Assembly: GCA_913051705.1 (NCBI GenBank)
Contig: CAJXCW010000004.1
Span: forward strand, 1 to 53,202
Direction of reading: 5' to 3'
Length of the DNA stretch: 53,202 nucleotides
Source: an uncultured bacterium
GTDB taxonomy: Bacteria > JAAXHH01
A model generated the notes under the pieces. It searched no databases, was not told the DNA's origin, and was given only the letters and a program-made list of their open reading frames with translations. A program made the translations under genes and the position numbers. Shown here one piece after another: positions 15,421 to 25,384 of this stretch. Position 1 is the stretch's first letter. Each line of letters opens with the position of its first letter.

Positions 15421-17886
15421 ATGTTCCGCTTTGCCCTCTTCCTGACGGTCTCCCTGCTTTGCCTCCCTTATCTATCTTCCGCCCAAATAGATCAAGCGCT
15501 GTCTGACAGTACGCGGATCAGCAGTATATCTGATACTTCCATTGTTTCTGAAATCGATACTTCGGTCATTCCGACGGCGGATTCCTTATCCGATATATTG
15601 TCTGATTCACTTGCCACCACGGCGCGTGATACCACATTAGCCACGGCGGAAGGGGGTACCTCGTCTCAACCTGTCGCGTCGATTCAATATACAGCAGATA
15701 ATATTATCTACAGTTTTAACGACAGCACCCTGGTTCTGTCCGGTCACGCTGAGTTTCAGTATGGTAATATCAAGCTGAAAGCCGGGCGGATAAAATATCA
15801 CACCTATTCTGAAATGATCACCGCAGATTTTCTACCGGACACGACGGGTTTTCCCAGTGGAGCCAATACAGAACCTGCCCTAATAGACCCGCAAGGAACG
15901 CTGGTCGGAGAACGTATGCAGTATCATCTGCCTTCTCAGCAGGGCCGTATTCTACGTGGTCGTACGAAATATGATCAGGGTGTTTTTGAAGGACAAGAGT
16001 TACGAGTAGATAATGAGCAAACACTCAGGATCAACCTGGGTTCCTACTCAACCTGCAATAACCCGGACCATCAACATTACTATCTGAAAGTCAAAAAGAT
16101 AAAAGTGATTCCGAATGACAAGGCCATTGTTAAGAACGTGGTTGCTTATGTCTATAACGTCCCGGTCTTTTACCTGCCGTTCTATGTATTTCCCCTCAAG
16201 CAGGGTCGTCAATCCGGGTTTACAACCCTCAACTACGGTTCGGGCGAAGCGCAAGGGACCTATATTCGAAATCTCGGCTATTACTGGGCGGCCAGTGACT
16301 ACTGGGATTTTAAAGTCACTACCGATATCGAGTCAAAAAAAGGGTTTTTACTCAGACCGGAATTTAAATATGCGAAAGATCGCAGGCTCAGGGGTTCTGT
16401 ACGGGGTTCCTATCAATCCGAATTCGGCCTGAAGACGACCGGATGGGACTTTTTCGCCACCCACTGGCAGCAACTCCAACCCGATTTCACGATAAGCGGC
16501 CAGGCGCAATTCGCCCAATCGCTAAAATTCGTCCAATCCACTACCCGGGGCGTTGATCCGGGCCAATTGCAATCCTCCTTACGATCCACCTTTACGGCAA
16601 ATAAGAGGTGGGGGCAAAACAGCCTTAATCTGTCGGTTTCGGAATCCAGCCCGGACGGCAAGCCGATTCGGCCGACCTCTTCATTAGGATTCCGGTTTGG
16701 AACGCGCCCGATTTTTAAAACGCCTCAGACCCGACGTATCAACAGCATGCCGGATTTCAGCGAAAGATCGAATGAACCCGACGAATCGGCCTGGTATCAT
16801 TCTATTTTGTTTGGCTTCAGCAACAACCTTCGGGACCAACGATCCTCGGATACTACTACAACGCAGACCTTAACGAATAATTTCAATCTGTCTTCGCAGC
16901 AGAACCTGTTCGGCTGGTTAAAAATCCAACCCCAATCCACCTATTCCGAAACATGGAACCTAAAAACAGACGAGGGGCTTGACCGGAAAAACCAGTACAC
17001 GGTGGGCATCGCTGCCAATACCACGTTATATGGCCTTTTTCAACCTAAAATCGGACGCCTTACAGCGATACGACATGTGGTGACCCCCCGGATATCGTTT
17101 ACGCAGTCCGGACCGAAAACCGTTGCTCGTCGGGCGAATTTCTCACTGAACAATATTATTCAAGCCAGGACAGAACATGACGATCAGGAAAAAAAATATA
17201 ATTTATTATATGTCACCCTGTCGAGTTCCTATAATTTCAAGGCCACGACCAGGTCTCTTTCGCATCTGACGACCAGCATTCGGGCACCGGGCCAACGATT
17301 TGAAATAAATGCCACCCTGACGCATGACTTCTATGATCCGACGACCATTGCCTTCCGGAAGCCCTGGCTCGAACGTGGCGACTTAAATACGTCCATAAAC
17401 CTGTTAGGCGCCTCTTCCTCTCGCTCAGGCAGCTCAGGCAGCAGTTCATACAGCAACTATAGCGGGCGAAGTTCGACCGGTTCCGGATATGACCGATATG
17501 ATCAAGGGTTTGACCAGGTCAAGGGGCCCTGGACCTTGAAACTCACCCACCGTTACTCTGCCCACCGTAGCAAGCCGGATACCAACTTCAGTACCTCCAC
17601 GCATATTCTGTCGGCAACAAGCCGATTTAATATGAAGACCCTGACAGATGTATTGCACATGTCCAACCCGTTGACGAACAAATGGCGTGTGCAGCATAAT
17701 TTCAACTTAGACTATCGCCGCCGTGAAATCGTGGCGCATAGCTTCGACTTTTATCGCACGCTGCATTGCTGGGAGTTTCAGGTTCGCTGGACGAGGAACG
17801 GCATCAATAAAGGCATCTACTTTCGCCTTAATATCATTGCCCATCCGGAGATTAAGATTGAGCAGGAACGGAGGAGTTCGGGGTAA
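15421..17886 (+). CDS. lptD: LPS-assembly protein LptD (OstA), Bacteroidota-type
   Basis: An 821-residue outer-membrane beta-barrel that inserts lipopolysaccharide in the outer leaflet. The start at 15421 gives a clean signal peptide (MFRFALFLTVSLLCLPYLSS, cut near SAQ); the frame extends upstream but would spoil it. After a Ser/Thr/Asp-rich linker comes the periplasmic OstA-like domain (IIYSFNDSTLVLSGHAEF, IKLKAGRIKY), then the family signature around YNVPVFYLPFYVFPLKQGRQSG, and a long barrel of alternating strands. A low-complexity Ser/Gly/Tyr loop occurs near residue 665. Ends within a repeat that also holds the stop of the convergent DUF58 gene. Confidence 0.88.
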   Translation: MFRFALFLTVSLLCLPYLSSAQIDQALSDSTRISSISDTSIVSEIDTSVIPTADSLSDILSDSLATTARDTTLATAEGGTSSQPVASIQYTADNIIYSFNDSTLVLSGHAEFQYGNIKLKAGRIKYHTYSEMITADFLPDTTGFPSGANTEPALIDPQGTLVGERMQYHLPSQQGRILRGRTKYDQGVFEGQELRVDNEQTLRINLGSYSTCNNPDHQHYYLKVKKIKVIPNDKAIVKNVVAYVYNVPVFYLPFYVFPLKQGRQSGFTTLNYGSGEAQGTYIRNLGYYWAASDYWDFKVTTDIESKKGFLLRPEFKYAKDRRLRGSVRGSYQSEFGLKTTGWDFFATHWQQLQPDFTISGQAQFAQSLKFVQSTTRGVDPGQLQSSLRSTFTANKRWGQNSLNLSVSESSPDGKPIRPTSSLGFRFGTRPIFKTPQTRRINSMPDFSERSNEPDESAWYHSILFGFSNNLRDQRSSDTTTTQTLTNNFNLSSQQNLFGWLKIQPQSTYSETWNLKTDEGLDRKNQYTVGIAANTTLYGLFQPKIGRLTAIRHVVTPRISFTQSGPKTVARRANFSLNNIIQARTEHDDQEKKYNLLYVTLSSSYNFKATTRSLSHLTTSIRAPGQRFEINATLTHDFYDPTTIAFRKPWLERGDLNTSINLLGASSSRSGSSGSSSYSNYSGRSSTGSGYDRYDQGFDQVKGPWTLKLTHRYSAHRSKPDTNFSTSTHILSATSRFNMKTLTDVLHMSNPLTNKWRVQHNFNLDYRRREIVAHSFDFYRTLHCWEFQVRWTRNGINKGIYFRLNIIAHPEIKIEQERRSSG

Positions 17887-17946
17887 GAACGGGATGGAAG
17901 GGTGGAAAGGGGTTCGCTTGATCCCCATCCTCCCAACCCGTTCTTA
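17884..17946. terminator. Shared inverted repeat between lptD and DUF58 genes
   Basis: TAAGAACGGG (17884-17893) and CCCGTTCTTA (17937-17946) are perfect inverted repeats, with inner pairs GGATGG/CCATCC and GGGG/CCCC. Each arm contains the stop codon of one of the two convergent genes. Probably a bidirectional terminator. Confidence 0.6.
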
Positions 17947-18843
17947 TCCGAGTTTCGCTCGTTTACTGAGGAAGGACAGCAGGGCGTAGTCGAAGGGGGT
18001 GGCGGTATCGAGGGTGAGGTAGTCGGCGGCATTTTCCCGGCAGACGCGGCTGTACAGTTCATTCTGCTCCTGCAGATGGGCCAGATATTCGTCCCGTATT
18101 TCGCGTGGATGGGTGAACACTTCCTCGCCTGTTTCCATATCACGAAATTTAATTGGACGTTCAAAGGAAAATTGCTGCTCGGCGGGATCGAGCAGGCGGA
18201 AGACGATCACCTCATGCTTGCGGTGACGAAAATGCTTGATGCTGGATACGATGTCTTCGGGATTGTCGAATAAATCCGAGATGATCATGATCAGGCCCCG
18301 ACGTGTGATGCGTTCTGCCAGGGCATGAAATGTCGCCCGGCTGCCGGTGGTCGAACCGGGCTCAGCCTGGTGGAGATGCTGGAGTATGGTATGGAGATGA
18401 TTGTTGATGGAACGGGGCGGGATATATTGCCGGATACGCTCATCGTATAATATCAGTCCCACCGAATCCTGCTGAGTCAACATGAGGTAAGTGAGCGCCG
18501 CCGCCAGGTATTTGCCGTATTCCAGCTTACTGATGCCACCGGATGTATAGCCCATTGACGCACTGACATCCAGAAAGATATACGCCTTCAGATTTGTTTC
18601 TTCTTCGTATTCCTTGATATAAAATCGGTCAGACTTTGCGAAGGCCTTCCAATCAATGTGTTTGATCGGATCCCCCGGCATATACTGCCGATGCTCCGCA
18701 TACTCCACGCTAAAGCCGTGATAGGGGCTGCGGTGCAATCCGGCGATAAACCCCTCTACAACCAATCGGGCTTTCAGGTCCAGACGCCCTAGTTTGGATA
18801 TGGTGGTCGGGTCGAGATACTTTCGGTAGTTGGGTGTATTCAT
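17944..18843 (-). CDS. DUF58 domain protein (vWA-like), MoxR partner
   Basis: A 299-residue protein. Seen are FSVEYAEHRQYMPGDPIKHIDWKAFAK, the DUF58 signature, and a von Willebrand A-like MIDAS motif DVSASMGYTS. It contains no membrane segment, so it is cytoplasmic. DUF58 proteins are nearly always encoded after a MoxR AAA+ ATPase, as here, and are thought to act with it in remodelling or metal insertion of client proteins. The usual further BatA/BatB-type membrane vWA genes are absent, since lptD converges from the other side. Confidence 0.92.
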   Translation of the reverse strand: MNTPNYRKYLDPTTISKLGRLDLKARLVVEGFIAGLHRSPYHGFSVEYAEHRQYMPGDPIKHIDWKAFAKSDRFYIKEYEEETNLKAYIFLDVSASMGYTSGGISKLEYGKYLAAALTYLMLTQQDSVGLILYDERIRQYIPPRSINNHLHTILQHLHQAEPGSTTGSRATFHALAERITRRGLIMIISDLFDNPEDIVSSIKHFRHRKHEVIVFRLLDPAEQQFSFERPIKFRDMETGEEVFTHPREIRDEYLAHLQEQNELYSRVCRENAADYLTLDTATPFDYALLSFLSKRAKLG

Positions 18844-18933
18844 AAGGGGGTGAGGCGAGTGGAACGGTGGAACGGTGGAAGTGGAAAATTTGCATGACTT
18901 TCCCTCCCTCCTTCCACCCGCCCACCCTGCTCT

Positions 18934-19944
18934 TTACTGCTCCTCCGTCATCTCCTGTACCAGTTGATTTATAATTTCCTTCGTGTCTACACCATCGGCG
19001 TCGGCGTTAAAATTGGTGACGATCCGGTGACGGAGTACCGGTAGAGCAACGTTGCGCACGTCTTGCGGTGAGGGGGTGTAGGAGCCCAGAAGGACGGCCT
19101 GCGCTTTGGCGCCTAAAATCAGATATTGAGAGGCCCGCGGCCCCGCGCCCCAGCTTACCCAATCTTTGATAAACTGCGGCGCATCCGGTTCGGCGGGACG
19201 GGTCTTACGAACCAGTGATACCGCATATTCAACGACATGGTCGGTCACCGGGATACGCCGGATCAGCTGTTGCAGTTTTTTAATATCTTTACCGGTCAAA
19301 ATATGTTGTGGCATCTCATTTTGAACACTAGTCGTACGCTTCACAATTTCGATTTCCTCATCCCGTGACGGATAATCCATATAGATGCTGAACATAAACC
19401 GGTCCAACTGGGCTTCCGGCAACGGGTACGTGCCTTCTTGCTCGATCGGATTTTGCGTCGCCAGCACGAAAAATGGCTCGTCGAGCTTCATGGAATCTCC
19501 GGCGGCGGTCACCTCGTGTTCCTGCATCGCCTGAAGCAGGGCAGCCTGGGTTTTCGGTGGCGTCCTATTCACTTCATCCGCTAAAACCACATTGGCGAAT
19601 ATCGGTCCACGTATGAATTTGAACTCCCGATGACCGGTTGACTTTTCCTCTTCCAGAATTTCCGTCCCGGTGATATCAGACGGCATCAGATCAGGCGTAA
19701 ACTGAATACGGCTGAACTTCAAATCAAGCGTACTTGCCAGCGTATTGATCAAAAGCGTCTTGGCCAACCCCGGCACCCCGATAAGCAGGCCATGTCCATT
19801 CGACAACAAGACAGTAAGCAATTGTTGTATGACGGTCTTCTGCCCGATGATTACTTTCGATATTTCCTGCTGAATACGATCCTGTGCCTCTTTTAATTCT
19901 TCAACAATCTTCAGATCGTCCCCGTTCTGTCTTTCGTCTGTCAT
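18934..19944 (-). CDS. MoxR family AAA+ ATPase
   Basis: A 336-residue chaperone-like ATPase. Seen are Walker A GVPGLAKT, Walker B LADEVNRTPPKTQAALLQAM (with the family's typical NRTPPKTQ), sensor 1 ATQNPIEQEGTYPLPEAQLDRF, and the C-terminal lid with GAGPRASQYL. The start at 19944 has AAGGAA six bases before it; the longer start at 19959 does not. The DUF58 gene follows 90 bases downstream, after a tract of GGTGGAAC-type repeats (18855-18880). Confidence 0.94.
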   Translation of the reverse strand: MTDERQNGDDLKIVEELKEAQDRIQQEISKVIIGQKTVIQQLLTVLLSNGHGLLIGVPGLAKTLLINTLASTLDLKFSRIQFTPDLMPSDITGTEILEEEKSTGHREFKFIRGPIFANVVLADEVNRTPPKTQAALLQAMQEHEVTAAGDSMKLDEPFFVLATQNPIEQEGTYPLPEAQLDRFMFSIYMDYPSRDEEIEIVKRTTSVQNEMPQHILTGKDIKKLQQLIRRIPVTDHVVEYAVSLVRKTRPAEPDAPQFIKDWVSWGAGPRASQYLILGAKAQAVLLGSYTPSPQDVRNVALPVLRHRIVTNFNADADGVDTKEIINQLVQEMTEEQ

Positions 19945-19986
19945 GTGTGGTTCCTTCAAATGTGAAATTATGAGGTTTTACACCAT

Positions 19987-21180
19987 TTATTTCTTCTGCA
20001 ACTCAGCGGCTTTTTCTGTCCAACCACGGGATTCGTATTCGGTGATCAGAAATTCACGCAGCCGGGGGTAGGCCGGCCAGGAAATGATTCTATTCCTTGC
20101 TCTGCCCACGAAAGCGCCTGTTCATCCTGTCCGGCCTCTTTATATAACTCAGCAAGGATTAGAAAGGAAGCCGGTTGTGATAAATCCTTGCGTTTTATGG
20201 CAACCCGCCCTTCAAAATCATTGGCCTGCCTGGCCGGTTTGCATGATATACGCGATGCGAAACCGCCGTCCATATCGTTCAGGCGGCTGATCACCCGGTT
20301 CCAGTGCCGGTTCGTTTTCCCAGGCTTCTTCAGCCAGCAGCCGATACATTCTGAGACCATGCTCCCCAAGCACGTCTGCGTACGTCGCCATCACATCAGG
20401 AAACAGGTCTCAATGTGGATTCAAGCGCCATTCAAGCAGCTGTTTCGCCAGGCTTTTAAATACACATTCTGAAGGCGATCCAGCGCCCCTCGAAGTGCTA
20501 CCATATCCGTATCCGAGTCTATCGAGGCCAATAGATCTTCCATCCTGTTCAGCGTATACTCCGAAAGATGTTGTGCCTCTTTCGTATATCCTTCCTTAAT
20601 CAGAGACGATAGCGCGTCAAGCAATTGATCCAAACTATCCGCATAACCGTTCGATGTTGGATCATTCGCCAATAGCAGATCGGTATATTATTTGAAGCGA
20701 TCCTGCTCGATTTCCTGGGATCGGGATCGAGTGCTTTTAAACAATAATTGGTTGCGGTAACCGGGTATTATGTCTGGTCCCTTCCAAAATGATATCTATC
20801 AGAACCGGTCAATCCTGAGTAGCCAGAAACGTTGTGATGGTCTTGATCGGATCAAGTTCACGCTGAAGAGCATCAGGAGAGACAGGCACCGTATTCCTGT
20901 CACTCAACCAGGTCAACGCCACAGCGACGCCATGTTTACATATATCTTCCCCTTGACCGACAGGACAGGAGCAGGCATGCCCCATGACTACCCCGTCGGC
21001 CCATAGTTTCACATGATATTCGTGCAGACCGAGCACTTTGGCCGAAACCGTATCGTCTATCTCTTCCAGACCGTATACCTGGTCCGGTTCGAAATAGGTA
21101 TGCCCGTCACGAAAGGCACGGAATCCAGCCATATCACGGAGTGCGTCATTGGTAAGCACCCGATCTAAAGCGGAAGACAT
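19987..21180 (-). pseudogene. SWIM zinc-finger protein gene, broken by several mutations
   Basis: The 5' part (21180 to about 20809) encodes MSSALDRVLTNDALR and a SWIM finger CSCPVGQGEDICKHG (CxC...CxH), then stops after FLATQD. Coherent family sequence continues in changing frames: LDQLLDALSSLIKEGYTKEAQHL (20421-20672), a frameshift near 20460, a TGA at about 20411 in place of a codon after LNPH, YADVLGEHGLRMYRLLAEEAW, then VAIKRKDLSQPASFLILAELYKEA (20046-20369 frame), and a final LREFLITEYESRGW ending at 19987. Joined up, this is one protein of about 400 residues. The several independent lesions argue for true decay, not a sequencing slip. Confidence 0.78.
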
Positions 21181-21280
21181 ATGTATCGGTTCCTTTGCTG
21201 ATATCAATAGTCAGTACATTTGGCGCTTTGTACTTGGTTTCTATACAAAATATAAGGCCAGGCTATGATCCTTCAAGTCT

Positions 21281-22372
21281 TTATTTAGACCATTCTACAC
21301 GGGGACCGTCCACATAATCCAGAAAGCGGTTGGCGATGTCCGCCTGCTGCGTATTACCCGTGTGAATAACGACGCGCCATCGGAAGGTTATAGTTTCTTC
21401 GGCAGCCAGATGATGGTCGTCTTTAAACATCCAGCAGTTCGGGGCGAACAGGCCGTAACCGCGCACGTGCCAGGTGGTCGGATATCGAAAATTATCCGGA
21501 TGATCAAAGATGGCAAAACCGGTCACCTCATCACCGACCGGTCCGTAGTAATCCATCCAATGAGCCGGCTTCGACCAGCAACCGATCTCATCTGTCGCCC
21601 CATACGCATTCTCCATCTGTCCGCCGGCAGCTGCATCCATCGTTGGATTGACACGGATACACAGAAACCCGCCTTCTTTGGTCGCTCCGATGGTGATGGG
21701 ACCTTGCGAAGCTTCCAACATGAGGGTGACATCTAATACAACCGCCTCGCGCGGGGTGTCGAAGAGCCGGTACGAACGGCGATCGGTCATCAACGGTTTT
21801 TCCTTCTCATACCAGGTATTGGTGGTCGCAATAACCGTGGACAGCGGCCCCTGTCCGATCTCCATCGTATCCTGAATCGTACATCCGAATCCGGGTTGAT
21901 TCTGTTCATTCCAGCAATCCACCCCGTTTATTGCCCCCTGCATCAGCGTGAGTCCCCGTTGCCAGGGATGCTCGCCGTCCTCATAGGCTGCCATCGGCTC
22001 TCGTAGCATATTGATACCGCCGGGTGTCAAAAGCGGGTTTATGACCGGCTTGGGATAGGCTGTACTATGGTGAAAAGTCATAAACGGAGCGCCAGCCAAC
22101 GTGACATTGACTTGTTCATTTTCCTGGGTATGTCGAATGCCTGGGGCAGCTTGCGGCTCTTCCAGAGGAGACACATCGCAGGTCATCTCCTGGCCTGCAG
22201 TCAGATTCGGTAGATGTACATAATACACTGGTACGCAAGGGTCACGCTCAGCGATGTATTGTAAGCCATCTTGAGTGACCAGAAGTAAGGCGGCTGCTTC
22301 ACAGCCCTCCGGGGCAGGTATGCTGGTCAGATGTTTGGTCCTTGATCGAGGTAAGGATAGGGTCAATTTCAT
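21281..22372 (-). CDS. DUF6807 / PmoA-like family protein
   Basis: A 363-residue protein of the family named PmoA-like (methane oxygenase PmoA) in databases, though unrelated in role to particulate methane monooxygenase. Typical segments are FHHSTAYPKPVINPLLTPGG, GEHPWQRGL, GATKEGGFLCIRV, NFRYPTTWHVRGYGLFAPN and an ending with FLDYVDGPRVEW. The fold is a beta-sandwich. Start at 22372 supported by GGAGA six bases upstream. In related genomes such proteins sit in sugar or sulfated-glycan catabolic clusters. Here it is the last gene after a sulfatase on the same strand. Confidence 0.85.
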   Translation of the reverse strand: MKLTLSLPRSRTKHLTSIPAPEGCEAAALLLVTQDGLQYIAERDPCVPVYYVHLPNLTAGQEMTCDVSPLEEPQAAPGIRHTQENEQVNVTLAGAPFMTFHHSTAYPKPVINPLLTPGGINMLREPMAAYEDGEHPWQRGLTLMQGAINGVDCWNEQNQPGFGCTIQDTMEIGQGPLSTVIATTNTWYEKEKPLMTDRRSYRLFDTPREAVVLDVTLMLEASQGPITIGATKEGGFLCIRVNPTMDAAAGGQMENAYGATDEIGCWSKPAHWMDYYGPVGDEVTGFAIFDHPDNFRYPTTWHVRGYGLFAPNCWMFKDDHHLAAEETITFRWRVVIHTGNTQQADIANRFLDYVDGPRVEWSK

Positions 22373-22439
22373 CAGGTCTCCAGGTGGTTTTAGCAGGGTA
22401 ATATAAATAAGGCTTTAGCGCTGTAGTAACAACACCTCA

Positions 22440-23903
22440 TTACTCAAAAGCAATCCCCGGTCCCCAGGGTGCCATAGCGACCGTCGCATACGGATTTGAA
22501 ATAATATCCTTCTCCGCCAGAGCGGTACGCCACATACGGCGCACCAGATCCTGCTTGATATCCTGATATTCAGGCCGATCAGAAACATTGGTCAGTTCGT
22601 GAGGATCCTGTACCAGATCATACAGCTCGTCAAAGTCAAAGCCGTTATAGATATACTTATGCGTCTGGGTCTGCACCATCCGCTGGGTATAATAAAGCTC
22701 CACCCCGTTAAATTGGGTATACAGGGTATCACGCCAGCTGGTCGGTGAACTCTCGTTAAAAAAGGGCGTCAGACTTCTGCCGGCCACCCCTTCAGGTATC
22801 GGGCCTATGTCGGCCAGGTCCAGCAGCGTCGGGGCGATATCCATAATACTGATCAGCGCATCCGAGTCTCTGCCCGGCTGAACAATACCCTTCGGCCATC
22901 TCGCCATAAGCGGAATATGGTAGGCCTCCCGAAAGGCCGGCACGCCCTTGCAGTAAAGTCCATGCGCGCCACAATAGTCCCCATGATCCGACATACGCAA
23001 CACCAATGTGTTTTCTGCTGCACCGCTGGCCTCAAGCGCGTCAAGCACCTCACCGAACATCTCGTCCATCATGGTGCAATAGCCCCAGTAATGGGCAATG
23101 GATTCCCGAACCTCGGCCTCGGAGAGCTGATCCCAGTACTGACGCCGCTGCCGCTGATAGATCCGAGGTTTATCCTCCATCTGATCATGATAGCTGGGCG
23201 GCAGCGCAATCTGATCCGGATCGTACATATCGGCAAATCGCTCCGGTATGTTAAACGGGTCATGCGGTCCATTAGGACCGATGTACAGACACCAGGGCGT
23301 ATTCGATTCAGTCAGATCCGGCAAGACCTCTTTCGCTGCGGTAACAAATTGATAGTCCCGATCATTCTCATATCCTTTAGGGCCTTGATCGGGATACGTA
23401 TCGTAGACCTGATAATGGCCCCATCCAGGTCGCAGAATCTGACCACGCCCTCTCGTGTCATTCGATACCTTTGCCGCCTCTTCCCATCGAGCAGTCGGCG
23501 GGATGCCGGACTGCCGATCACCCGGCGAGCTGACGATCAACTCTTCCCATCCCCGGTCACACGGATTCTCATGATTGGATATATGCCATTTTCCGGAGAA
23601 CAGCATTCGGTATCCCGCCTCGCTTAATAATTCAGAGAAGGTGATCACGCCGTCGTTAAGTCCCCGATGGATAGCCGTGTGGGTATTGACATTGTTGTAG
23701 ACGCCATGGCGGCTTGGATACAACCCCGTCATAAAACTTGCCCGGGCAGGGCAGCAATGCGCTGCAACCGTATAGGCGTTTCTGAATCGGACGCCCTCGC
23801 CAGCAAACTGTTCCGTACGGGGCATAAGGCACGGATGCTCAGGAAAAGATACCTGCGCCTGCTCCTGATCGGTCATGTAGATAAGAATGTTAGGACGAGA
23901 CAT
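22440..23903 (-). CDS. Type I sulfatase (formylglycine-dependent)
   Basis: A 487-residue arylsulfatase-family enzyme. The start MSRPNILIYMTDQEQ leads into the N-terminal metal site. The sulfatase signature is C50-C51-P52-A53-R54 followed by ASFMTGLYPSRHG; Cys50 would be converted to formylglycine, needing a maturase not seen in this window. Further metal residues lie in MSDHGDYCGAHG. No signal peptide, so it is probably cytoplasmic, acting on an imported small sulfated compound. The in-frame extension to 23963 runs through repeat DNA and is not used. Followed by the DUF6807 gene, preceded by a class III aminotransferase. Confidence 0.93.
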   Translation of the reverse strand: MSRPNILIYMTDQEQAQVSFPEHPCLMPRTEQFAGEGVRFRNAYTVAAHCCPARASFMTGLYPSRHGVYNNVNTHTAIHRGLNDGVITFSELLSEAGYRMLFSGKWHISNHENPCDRGWEELIVSSPGDRQSGIPPTARWEEAAKVSNDTRGRGQILRPGWGHYQVYDTYPDQGPKGYENDRDYQFVTAAKEVLPDLTESNTPWCLYIGPNGPHDPFNIPERFADMYDPDQIALPPSYHDQMEDKPRIYQRQRRQYWDQLSEAEVRESIAHYWGYCTMMDEMFGEVLDALEASGAAENTLVLRMSDHGDYCGAHGLYCKGVPAFREAYHIPLMARWPKGIVQPGRDSDALISIMDIAPTLLDLADIGPIPEGVAGRSLTPFFNESSPTSWRDTLYTQFNGVELYYTQRMVQTQTHKYIYNGFDFDELYDLVQDPHELTNVSDRPEYQDIKQDLVRRMWRTALAEKDIISNPYATVAMAPWGPGIAFE

Positions 23904-23921
23904 AGGGAAATGGTGATTGGG

Positions 23922-23983
23922 TGATTGTCTGATTTGTATTAAGGTTGTCTTTTCAATCAACAAATCAACAAATCAGACAATCA
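23922..23983. repeat. 16-bp perfect inverted repeat at the aminotransferase stop
   Basis: TGATTGTCTGATTTGT (23922-23937) and ACAAATCAGACAATCA (23968-23983) are exact reverse complements, 30 bases apart. The right arm contains the TGA stop of the class III aminotransferase. It may act as a terminator or RNA-processing stem between that gene and the sulfatase gene; no T-run follows. Confidence 0.65.
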
Positions 23984-25351
23984 TTTCAACAGGGCAATAA
24001 TTTTATCTTTCACCATGGAGCGGATGACGTCCTGGAAGATGTCCAGGGTGTTTTGAATATCTGTTTCTGTGTGGGCAGCTGAGGTGACGCCGCCGGTGTA
24101 GGAAACCAGGTCTACGCCGCGTGCCAGGAGTAACTTCTGGAAGGCGGACACCACCTCTTTGGGGATGCCTTTCAGTATACCTGCCTCACTGGTGATCAGG
24201 TCCTGTCGCCGGGCAGCGCCCGTACCGGGATGGGCTTCCAGATATATGTGGAAGATGGATACATCGCCATAGACATAACCGGCGACACGCTCCTGATACA
24301 GGATATCGTCCATCCCCTGACGCAACACGGCGGCCATGCGATCTGCATGTTTATGAGGCAGACCGGTGGCGATCCGCTTCAATGTAGCGATGCCGGCTGC
24401 TGCGGATACAGGATTGGCGTTAAAGGTGCCGAGATGATGCACACGCTCATATCGATCGTGATGCGGGTCGCCTGTATAGTCGAATACCTGCATGATATCC
24501 GCACGGCCTGTTACAGCGCCCCCCGGTGTGCCGCCGGCGATGATCTTGCCGTGGATACTCATATCCGGGGTGAGGCCGGCATATTCCTGATACCCACCCG
24601 GTGCATACCGGAAACCGGTAATGACTTCATCATAGATGAGCAGCACACCGTACTCCGCCGTCAATCGGCGCAATTCACGGTTAAATTCCACCGTCAGCGG
24701 AACCGTACCCCACGAGGCGCCGGATGGCTCCAGCATCACCGCAGCCATGTCGGGATCGGTTTTAAATACCTCCTCCACACGATGTAGATCAGCGGGTATC
24801 ACCTTGATGGTATCCAGAGCGCCTTGCGGAATGCCCGCCGACACCGGTTCATCGAAGGGGATCATGGCCCCTTTGCCGACGCCGTCGTGCCAGCCGCTGA
24901 AATGCCCTTCGAATCGCAGCATCTTCATCTTCCCGGTAAACGCCCGGGCGATACGCAACGCCAGCATGCTGCCTTCCGAACCGGAGTTCACAAATCGGAT
25001 GCGGTCGGCACATGGCACGAGCGCCTGAACCAGTTCGGCCCATTCCACCTGCAAAGGATGGTCATTACCGAAATGAAACCCGCTGTCGAGCGCCCGATGC
25101 ATCGCTTTGAGCACTTCCGGCGGCGCATGCCCCAGAAAAATTGCCGTATTCCCCATACCGTAGTCGATATATTCCCGGCCGTCCGCATCCCATTTATGAG
25201 CGCCTTCAGCATGGGTAATATACAACGGCAAAGGATGCCCCATGCGCAGATCATGACCGACGCCGCCAGCCAGAGACGACAGGGATTGGGTATAAAGATC
25301 TACCGCACGCGGCTGGGTTTCTTTGTAGGCGTCAAACTGTGTATCTGACAT
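23981..25351 (-). CDS. Class III aminotransferase (glutamate-1-semialdehyde-aminomutase-like)
   Basis: A 456-residue PLP enzyme. Seen are FVNSGSEGSMLALRIARAFTG, LLIYDEVITGFRYAPGG (Asp binding the PLP ring), Lys of HGKIIAGGTPGGAVTGR (Schiff base) and HHLGTFNANPVSAAAG. These are the HemL-type features. It is somewhat long for HemL (about 430), and the setting in a catabolic cluster argues against heme synthesis and for an amino-group transfer on a substrate released by neighbouring enzymes. Start at 25351 has GGAGA seven bases upstream. Confidence 0.9.
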   Translation of the reverse strand: MSDTQFDAYKETQPRAVDLYTQSLSSLAGGVGHDLRMGHPLPLYITHAEGAHKWDADGREYIDYGMGNTAIFLGHAPPEVLKAMHRALDSGFHFGNDHPLQVEWAELVQALVPCADRIRFVNSGSEGSMLALRIARAFTGKMKMLRFEGHFSGWHDGVGKGAMIPFDEPVSAGIPQGALDTIKVIPADLHRVEEVFKTDPDMAAVMLEPSGASWGTVPLTVEFNRELRRLTAEYGVLLIYDEVITGFRYAPGGYQEYAGLTPDMSIHGKIIAGGTPGGAVTGRADIMQVFDYTGDPHHDRYERVHHLGTFNANPVSAAAGIATLKRIATGLPHKHADRMAAVLRQGMDDILYQERVAGYVYGDVSIFHIYLEAHPGTGAARRQDLITSEAGILKGIPKEVVSAFQKLLLARGVDLVSYTGGVTSAAHTETDIQNTLDIFQDVIRSMVKDKIIALLK

Positions 25352-25384
25352 GTAGAATCTCCGATGCAGAATGGCATGGTGATA

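Noticed and set aside
22917-23627. Plus-strand frame of 236 aa
   Set aside because: Antisense to the sulfatase, whose active-site motif is clear.
23981-25351. HemL (heme biosynthesis)
   Set aside because: The motifs fit the wider class III family, but length and a catabolic setting make a heme role unlikely.
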